From Staphylotrichum longicolle (taxonomy: Eukaryota > Ascomycota > Sordariomycetes > Sordariales > Chaetomiaceae), in the NCBI GenBank assembly GCA_019096155.1, contig JAHCVI010000003.1, positions 2,046,001-2,110,000 of the forward strand: a DNA stretch of 64,000 bases, given 5' to 3'. Position 1 is the first letter of the stretch. Each line of letters opens with the position of its first letter. The translations under genes were made by a program, and so were the position numbers. The notes beneath the pieces were generated by a model that was given only the letters and a program-made list of their open reading frames with translations, was not told where the DNA came from and ran no database searches. Shown here in pieces: positions 56,870 through 64,000 of the stretch.

Positions 56870-58887
56870 CTAGCTCCGCTCCGTGACGGTCCACCGCCGC
56901 TTGGAGCCGCTGAGATCCCGGAGACGATCCGCATCGTCCGGGGGCCGGGGCGCGCCCCAGAGCCCGCCGGCGCCGGCACCGAGCTGCTCCGGCCCAGGCT
57001 TCGGTGACCGCTCGGTTGACAGGTCGGGGCCCCCGTTGGCCGATCGGTCGGCACCGCTGTTCCCGTTGCTGGCCAAGGTGTCCGTGTCGCGGCGCGGGTT
57101 CGGTGGCGGGGCGCTTGGGGCTTTCGCCGCCGCCGCCGCCGCTGGCTTCTCGAAACCAAAGTTGAGAACCGGGATCTCGTCGTCCTCTTCTTCATCCTCG
57201 AACCGCGTCGAAAGCGGCGACCACAGACCGATGCTCCCTGTGCGCGCCAGGTTTGAGGGTCGTGTGGCGGTGAAGGATGTCACACCGCTGCCGACCGTGA
57301 TGCCGCCAGTGTTGAAGGAGAGCCGGGGGATTGTCGACTCGGCATTTGGGCTCCTTCGGAGACCGCTCAGTGCGGTGTTCGCGTTTGAGTTCCTGCCGGA
57401 GCTGTCGTTCCATGAGAAGCTGTTCATCGAAGTGGAGAATGATGAGTGACGCGACCGGATGCCGTTCAATGCGCCCGCCATGGAAGACTGTGAAGCACCT
57501 GGGGACAGCGAGGGGGACCGCAGGTGTTCGGTATTGGCGAAGAGCTTCAGATCGTACAGCTCGTGGATCGGAGGCGGGTTTCCGGATCCACCCGGGGCAC
57601 TTTCCACACTCGGCTTGCGGACCGCCATCGTGAGGGAAGCCATGCTAACATCCATCAGCACGGGCTGATGGGTGATGGCTCCGATCAAGGCGTTGCAGCC
57701 GGCTCCGTGAGAGACGAGAATCACGACAGCTTCCGTCTCAATGTCATCATCGCCATCTGATGAGCCATCGGCAGGCTCGATGCTGGCAATCTTGGTGACC
57801 GGCCGGGTTGGGCTCTCTGCCGTTGAGTACCAGTCCACCAAGCTCTGCACACCGGCACGGAACCGCTTGTGCATCGATGCCCACTCTTCGGGGAACGTGC
57901 CGCCATCTCCCCAATCCAAGGTGCTCCGTGTGGACTGCCATTGATAGTCGATCATGACGCAGGCATCCCGCGCGTGCGAGACGTAGCCCATGGGAATGGC
58001 GTTGTTACTGACGGCGTAGTGGGGAACAGGTGCCACATAACCAGTGACGCCCGGCTGCGCTTGCTGATCACTCAGGTTGCCGGCGCTCGAAGGCAGCGTT
58101 GTGGCCAAGGTCCCCAGGGAACCCAACGCATTGGATTGCTCCTCGTTGGACGATGACCCGGAGGCCGAGCGGGATGTCGAACCCCAGAGCTGGCCCTGGG
58201 AGTTGGAGTGGGTATGCGAGGTGAAGTTCGGGTAGTGTGTGTAGTCCTCGCGGCGGAGCAGGTCGGCCTTGGCGCTAGCCAGCATCATAACTGACTCGGG
58301 CGGAGGCGTGATCAGCTCGAAATAGGTTGGGGAGAGCCATTCCCCAAGAAAGGCATCCAGACGCAAGATGGATTTTCGAATGTTGGCCGGCGAGACAGAC
58401 GTAACGAGAGTCGGCCTAGGTCTCCCATCGGCGGTCGAGGTCTGCGTGGGCAGCGGAGCTCGCGAGCTGGAGGGCCCAAAGGGTGTTGAATCCTGGGCAA
58501 GACCAGCACTGATGGCGATCGAGGTCTGGATGCAGCGCAGAAACGGCGAGCTGTGCAAGACGACCTCATATCTCTTGCGTTTCCGCTTCGTTGAGGCATC
58601 TGTGCTGAGACCCGCGGCGAGTTCCTCCTCCTGAACCCTCTCGCGGAGGATTGAAGCTATCCTGGCGCCGAGGCTCTTGGCTTGCTGCCAGCCGTTGTAG
58701 GTCAAGGGGGGATCGTACGGGGTCGGGGATGAGAGATGCCATTGCTTGTCGGCGGCATCGAGTCTATATCCGTGTCTGTGGACTGGTTAGAACATGAAAT
58801 GACGTCGCCGGAGAGCCGGGATGGCCTGGGAGAGGACACGAGAGCTGCTTACCTCACTACGAACAGGTACGCCGGAGGGCGCCCCAT
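56870..58887 (-). CDS. Histidine-phosphatase (phosphoglycerate-mutase-like) family protein
   Basis: Exon 1 is 58853-58887 (MGRPPAYLFVV), then an intron at 58776-58852 (GTAAGC, TTCTAACC branch, CACAG), then exon 2 to TAG 56870-56872; 646 aa. The splice restores the catalytic motif VVRHGYRLDAAD (R12 H13 G14). LHSSPFLRCIQTSIAI carries the second Arg, and the second catalytic His is in VVILVSHGAGCNALIGA. That defines the histidine phosphatase fold, spread over about 390 residues because of Ser/Thr-rich insertions. The C-terminal 250 residues are disordered: Ser/Asn-rich, an acidic EDEEEDDEIPVLNFGFEKP patch and an Ala/Pro/Gly-rich end. Fungal members of this type include UBASH3-like and Sts-type phosphatases. 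Substrate unknown; the long tail suggests regulation by phosphorylation. Confidence 0.85.
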
Positions 58888-60267
58888 TTTGTCACTTTTC
58901 TCCTAAGCGTGCGGATTGGGAATTTGAGAGAAACGAGGAGAGAAGCCCTGTGATGGTTCCTAGAGTCCGCCAAATAAGCAATGACGGCTTGGGGCTGAAG
59001 TCGCACAAAGAGGTGGGGTGATCGAGGCGGCGACTTGAGTCCGGACAAAAGCGCGAGGAAGAGCGATGGAAGGACTACACAAGAGAGTTATGGCGAGCAG
59101 CGCTGTGAAAGGGAACCGAGAGGGCTTTTAAAAAATAAAAAAAACGGGGAACTTGAGTCGCGGCGGTCTCAAGGCTCTAGGAATTTATAATGCACGAAAA
59201 TGCTAGCTCGATCGTGTGGTTGTGTCACGCGCAAACAGCTGCAAATCGACTTTGCTTTGGGGATCTTTAGCGTTTGGCTGGTGTTGGACGCGGGCGCGGG
59301 GGATGGCGGGGAAAGCTGATGCAGGCAGGGGTGAAGAGTGGCTCCACCTGCGGTCGCCAGCGTACCGGTAACGTACTGTACCTGCCTGAAACTGTCATTC
59401 ATGACAGCCTCCTTGCTCATCGTGCTTTCTGTTGATGAATCTTCAGCGTTGTTTTGGGCTTTCTTTCTTGAACTGTTGCTGTATGATAAGACGTGGAGAC
59501 GCTGTCATGGCGCATATTTGGCCCACACTACGCTTTTCCCACTGTTTCACCCCATGTACGAAGCCCAGCGCAGCTACCTTGCTGTCTCCCGATCGTTTCG
59601 GTTCCCCTCAGCCCAGAGTTTCCGTTTTCGTCCAGCGCAGAAATGAGGTGGGATCATGCGTCAACCGCCCTTCCAGGTTGGACGTCAGACGCCAGACGTG
59701 TGCATACCGGGTACATGGAATCAGAGTCAATCGTCTGGTCCAGCACACCGTCTGTATCCGGCATGTCTGCTTGTTCGAAGCAGCCCAGACGTCAGAAACC
59801 GAGCCCGAGGCTCGGCTGCTTCCAAAATTACCAAGTTAAAAACCAATTCAAGCGCCCCCCACTGCTGCGCATCGAAGGCGGTTTGTCACATGGCACATGT
59901 CACCCAAGTACCAGCAACAAGGATTGCGCGCTAGTGGAAGCCGGGCCGCCAAAAGAGGAGCCGGTGGTTGCGTCAGACAGGACCGTGGCCCGCCGCTCCA
60001 ATTGCTGGGTATCCCTGGCCTGGACCAGTGGCTCCAGAGCCAGGGGCCGCTTAGGTAACACCCTTTACCTCAGCGCGTCGCCGTGAACCTTCAATTCGGT
60101 GCACCCATGACAAACCATCCCGCCATCGCCAAAACGAACTTTCCATTTTCCGTGCTCCAGCTCCACGGGACGGATGGATGCTGACAACAACAGGTGACGG
60201 CGTATATGTTTAACTGAGCAGATTGCCTGTCTCCTTGCGGTCCCCTCACCTCCTCGCGACAACCAAA
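58888..60267. promoter_or_regulatory. Divergent region between phosphatase and GPI8 genes
   Basis: About 1.4 kb that must hold both promoters. No coding motif recognised. An A-rich run near 59130-59150 (AAAAAATAAAAAAAA) lies about 250 bases upstream of the phosphatase start and may be a nucleosome-free promoter tract. Confidence 0.45.
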
Positions 60268-61511
60268 ATGAAGCTCTCGGGCGTCTTCGGTCTCCCAGCG
60301 CTGCTCGCGGCTGCAGTGCTGGCGCCTGCGTCGCTGGTGGCGGCAGAGCACACAAGCAACTGGGCTGTGCTGGTCTGCACATCGCGCTTCTGGTTCAACT
60401 ACCGGCATCTGGCCAACGTGCTGTCCATGTACCGCACCGTCAAGAGGCTCGGCATCCCCGACTCGCAGATCATCCTCATGCTCCCCGACGACATGGCCTG
60501 CAACCCGCGCAATGCCTTCCCGGGCACCGTCTACTCCAACGCCGACCGCGCCGTCGATCTCTACGGAGACAACATCGAGGTGGACTACAGGGGATACGAG
60601 GTGACAGTGGAGAACTTCATCCGCCTGCTGACGGACCGCGTCGGAGAGGAGATGCCGCGCAGCAAGAGGTTGCTCACGGACGACCGTAGCAACATCCTGG
60701 TGTACATGACGGGGCATGGCGGAAACGAGTTTCTCAAGTTCCAGGACGCCGAAGAGATAGGAGCCTTCGACCTGGCCGACGCATTTGAGCAGATGTGGGA
60801 GAAGAAGAGGTGAGCCGTGGATTGAAACCTGCTTAAGAGTTGGTACTGACTAGCGGCCACAGATACAACGAGATTCTCTTCATGATCGACACCTGCCAGG
60901 CGAATACCATGTACAGCAAGCTCTACTCCCCCAACATCATCGCGACCGGCTCCTCCGAACTGGACCAGTCGTCGTACTCGCACCACGCCGACAACGACAT
61001 CGGTGTGGCCGTTATCGACCGCTACACATACTACAACCTCGAGTTTCTCGAAAGCGAAGTCCGCGATCCCAGCAGCAAGAAGACGGTGGGCGACTTGTTT
61101 GACAGCTACACGTACGAGAAGATCCACTCCCACGCGGGTGTCCGCTACGACCTGTTCCGCGGCGGCGCAGAGGCGGCACGCAAGCGGCTGGTTACGGATT
61201 TCTTTGGCAACGTGCAGAACGTGGAGGTGGACGGGGCTAAGAACACCACGGCCCTGGAGGAGGATCTCTTGTCGCTCAGCCGGACGATCGCCGCGCTGCA
61301 CCGGAAGGCGGATGAGGAGGAGGCAACAGCAAAGAAGAACTCGACAACAAATCCCGAGGAGGAGCCAGTCGCGAGGCAGAGGAATGTGCAGGTTGCAAAG
61401 CCGTTGACGGATGAGAACTGGTGGACCAAGAAGATCTTGGGAGCTGCAACAGTGGCAGGGTGCGCAGCACTGTGGGGATTGAGTTCATACTTGGAAGGGC
61501 CGGGAAGGTGA
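60268..61511 (+). CDS. GPI8: GPI-anchor transamidase catalytic subunit (Gpi8/PIG-K)
   Basis: Exons 60268-60809 and 60863-61511 give 396 aa. Residues 1-26 are a signal peptide (MKLSGVFGLPALLAAAVLAP). The C13-peptidase domain opens with NWAVLVCTSRFWFNYRHLAN and has DDMACNPRN, the catalytic His in YMTGHGGNEF (H150) and the catalytic Cys in FMIDTCQANT (C192), split by the intron between the two. DRYTYYNLEFLES and TVGDLFDSYTYEKIHSHAG are further family blocks. A C-terminal hydrophobic segment (KILGAATVAGCAALWGLSSY) is the ER membrane anchor. In the ER lumen it cleaves the GPI signal of precursor proteins and transfers them to the GPI lipid, within the complex with Gaa1, Gpi16, Gpi17 and Gab1. Length fits yeast Gpi8 (about 410). 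Confidence 0.95.
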
Positions 61512-61867
61512 CGGGCTGACTGTGCAAATTCAGTTTGCATTTCTTGAATTGTACATAAATTTACATTGCTTAACAGCGTTGGTTCAGGGGTTCAGATGTG
61601 TCGAGGAAGAGCAGATCCGAACAGTCGTCGAGGTGAATCTCGAGGTGAATCAGGGGTCTCCTCACCAGGGTTAGGGTCAGACTAGTGTATCGGTGTGTAT
61701 CTGCAACTCGCAGCTGTTGTTAGAGTGGAACTCCATCATCCTTTTCTTTCATTCATCATTGCTGCCATTTGCAATGACGACCCAACATTATTGAGAAAAA
61801 TGCACAGATTCCAGCACACTAAACCCCATACAACATCATTGCTGTTGCCCTGTAAAGATCCATCACC
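61512..61867. promoter_or_regulatory. Short region between GPI8 and the TFIIIC gene
   Basis: About 355 bases holding the GPI8 3' end and the TFIIIC promoter, with the telomere-like motif. No gene seen. Confidence 0.4.
61667..61677. promoter_or_regulatory. Telomere-repeat-like motif upstream of TFIIIC gene
   Basis: AGGGTTAGGGT, 190 bases before the ATG at 61868. Telobox-like sites in fungal and plant promoters are bound by TTAGGG-binding Myb proteins. Next to it, GAGGTGAATC occurs twice (about 61630 and 61642). Confidence 0.5.
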
Positions 61868-64000
61868 ATGAGCGCTCCCGCTTCAAAACGGAACAAACAG
61901 AAGGTGAGTGTCTCTCTCAGTGTTTCATCAACCCCAGATTCCCCTTCACGGACTGACAGACGCCCACCAGTTTCTCCCTCTCCGGGAAATCACGCTCAAT
62001 TCTCGGCCACTGGTCAAGCGGGCAATTCGGTTCTCATGCGATGGTGACTTGGCCGTGACGGCCGATGACTCTGTTCACGTCTTCGTCCCAGAGTTCCCCG
62101 ACCTCTCCAAGCGCAGGGAGAGGCTGAAAGCCCAATTATATGCTCAGCAACATGGCAGTGGCAACAGCAAGACCTGGCAGGATTATGATGAATCTTCAGG
62201 CGAGGAGGATGACGAAGATGCAGCAAAGAATTACAACCACCAGGCTGTCCGCGCACAGTACTCCGAGGGCAGCAAGCACATGCCCGTATCCTTCCCGCCC
62301 CTCGACCCCCGCGTCAATCGAGAGCTCTTCCTAGCAGAGAAAATCCCGTTTCCCTACGAGGGCGCTGTGGATGCCGAAACCCAGGACGCCGATAGCAACG
62401 ACGAGTCGGCTGGCTCCGACGCAGCCTTCGACTCGGAGGACGAGGACGGCGAAGGGGCTGGTTTGGGGTTCAATCGACCTTACGGCGCTGGCTATGGACC
62501 CATCACCGGGGTTGGTAGTAGCATGAACCACGTGGTCTCCATCGCCTGGTCGCCGTCTGGGCTGGGCGTCAACCGCCGGCCGATTCTCAGCGTGCTGACA
62601 GGCTCTGGAACGCTGACCATGTTCGGCGACGGCAGCGAGTTCGATAACATCCTCCCGCGCGCCAACGAGGGCATGCTGCAGCGCCGCGAGCTGAACTCGT
62701 GGGTTGTGCTGTGGGGCGTGGGCGAGCGGTTGCTCGTGCCAGGCCAGCAGACCGAGATCAGCGAGTACGTTCGCGGCTTCGCGTGGGCGCGTGAGATTGC
62801 GCCCGGGCAGGCCCTGCTGGCTACCATCAACGATGTCAAGGAGGTGGCGATAATCAGCGTGCAGTGTGTCTTTGTGGAGGACGAGAACAAGAGCAAGGGA
62901 GACTCGTCGTTCCGGGCTGAGCCGCGAGAGAACGTGGTTTGGCTCGTCCATGAAGTGGCCCGCTTCAAAGCCGAGGGACCTCATGAAGCATCCAATGTGA
63001 GTTGTTCACACGAAGCAAGATTTGTTTAACGGTCCTTACTGATGCTCTGCTTAGCCACTCGACCCAGATTGGGTCCCCTGCGGCACTTCGTTTGGACTCA
63101 ACTGGGGCCCCTGGTTACAGACTGGCGACACCCGCACTTGCGTGCTCTCTTTTACCGACTGCAACTACGTTGGATTTCGGAGAATATCGGTCAATGGTCC
63201 TTGGAGTCGGGGCGAACTTCCGAGTGTCCAAGTGGAGAACGACGACATTCATGGGATGTGTGTTCACCTTTCAGCTGATGCGTTTGTCGAGTTTGAGGAC
63301 GCCGTATGTTAAATTTGAGCCCCCTTGTCAATCTGTCAGAACCCACGCTAACGACTTGAAGACTTGGACCCAAGGCTCTGCTACCTCCTGTCGGGGCCTG
63401 ATCGCAACTGGTTTTGACCTCAGACAGTTTGATGTTACTCTCACCGGAGACATAAGCTACCAAACAAAGAAACACCATGTTTGGGATTGCGGGACGGAGT
63501 ACAGCGATAACTCGGAACATCGCTCGCAAAACCCCATTGTCGGTATGCCTTGCCCCATCGACTCTTTCCCACAACAACCCAAACTGACCCTCCAAGATCT
63601 TGTCATTCACCCCCCTGACCTGAGCAATCCAACATCAACTCCGCTCTACACGCTGATTCGGATGTCCGCTACTGCCACCACCCATGACTGGTACCAGACC
63701 AACGTCCCTCCTCCGGCCGATTTGACGGCCGATCCGCGCCCTCAGTGGGTCCGCACTATCGCGCAGAAACTGGAAGTCCTGGTCCCCCTCGACATGCACT
63801 TGACGCGCACATACGACGACAGCGGCTCAGAGGGCTCCGGCTCAGAATCCGAGGACAATGACAGCGACCTCGATCTGGACGGCGACCTTGACTCGCTCGG
63901 GGATGAAGAGAACGCAGACGGCAACGACGAGACAACAGTCCTCGAGATTCCCGAGATCCACCCGCACCGCTTCCGCCTCCACGGTCTAACACTGTCCCCC
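61868..64000 (+). CDS. TFIIIC 90-kDa-type subunit, N-terminal part (cut by window end)
   Basis: Exons 61868-61903 (MSAPASKRNKQK), 61971-62996, 63055-63303, 63362-63542 and 63597 to the window edge, all in phase, give about 632 residues so far. LPLREITLNSRPLVKRAIRF followed by SCDGDLAVTADDSVHVFVPE is a beta-propeller opening typical of the TFIIIC 90-kDa subunit N-terminal domain (TFIIIC_delta). Further blades are visible (NHVVSIAWSPSGLGVNRRPI, ILSVLTGSGTLTMFGDGSEF, CVLSFTDCNYVGFRRISVNG). Two acidic loops (about residues 90-110 and 160-200) and another near the cut end (SEGSGSESEDNDSDLDLDGD) interrupt the propeller. TFIIIC binds tRNA-gene box B and recruits TFIIIB for RNA polymerase III; this subunit may also carry acetyltransferase activity in animals. 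The C-terminal zinc-finger part lies outside the window. Confidence 0.85.

Overview
The window comes from a filamentous ascomycete, most likely a Sordariomycete. Coding exons are GC-rich and interrupted by many short introns (mostly 50-80 nt) with GTRAGT-like donors, CTRAC-like branch sites and YAG acceptors. The gene content fits: a fungal NLR (NB-ARC plus TPR), CmcJ/NvfI-type oxygenases, a Zn2Cys6 regulator, a fungal PWI-domain splicing factor and a TFIIIC subunit. I assembled the exon models by hand from splice signals, reading-frame phase and family motifs. No RNA genes, CRISPR arrays or intact transposons were found.

Layout. 0-7.8 kb: C-terminal end of a gene cut by the window edge; mitochondrial ribosomal protein bS21m (minus); a SNU71/RBM25-like U1 snRNP factor (plus); a nine-exon amidase (minus). 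8.5-14.7 kb: oxidative-enzyme group with a YdhS-like FAD protein, two CmcJ/NvfI-family paralogues sharing intron positions, and a tiny candidate gene between them. 14.9-18.2 kb: an NLR-type STAND protein (minus). 20-21.3 kb: single-pass membrane protein. 22.3-23.2 kb: peroxisomal enoyl-CoA hydratase ending in SKL. 23.3-27.7 kb: a large unrecognised minus-strand gene between two diverged direct-repeat copies whose left edges are 4,000 bp apart. 28.1-30.4 kb: flavin monooxygenase. 30.5-31.2 kb: secreted, probably GPI-anchored protein. 33.5-34.9 kb: protein-kinase-like gene. 35.9-38.8 kb: incompletely resolved plus-strand coding pieces (a Cys-rich segment, a basic segment, a helical protein with breaks). 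39.7-41.2 kb: TauD-like dioxygenase with frameshifts. 42.2-44.9 kb: zinc-cluster transcription factor. 45.8-46.6 kb: GNAT acetyltransferase. 47.3-48.0 kb: four-repeat hemopexin-like protein with a clear TATA box. 49.7-50.7 kb: F-box protein with one frameshift. 53.7-55.8 kb: MFS transporter. 56.9-58.9 kb: histidine phosphatase. 60.3-61.5 kb: GPI transamidase catalytic subunit Gpi8. 61.9-64.0 kb: 5' part of a TFIIIC 90-kDa-type subunit, cut by the window end.

How the genes relate. Most are independent housekeeping or accessory genes in divergent or convergent arrangement, as is usual in fungi. The only group that looks functionally linked is 8.5-14.7 kb (FAD enzyme plus tandem non-haem iron oxygenases). 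It may belong to a small specialised-metabolism locus, but no polyketide, peptide or terpene synthase is visible. Long stretches without recognisable genes (31.2-33.5, 47.97-49.7 and 50.7-53.7 kb) separate the islands. Several otherwise convincing genes carry -1 frameshifts next to short C or G runs, which looks more like assembly error than gene death.
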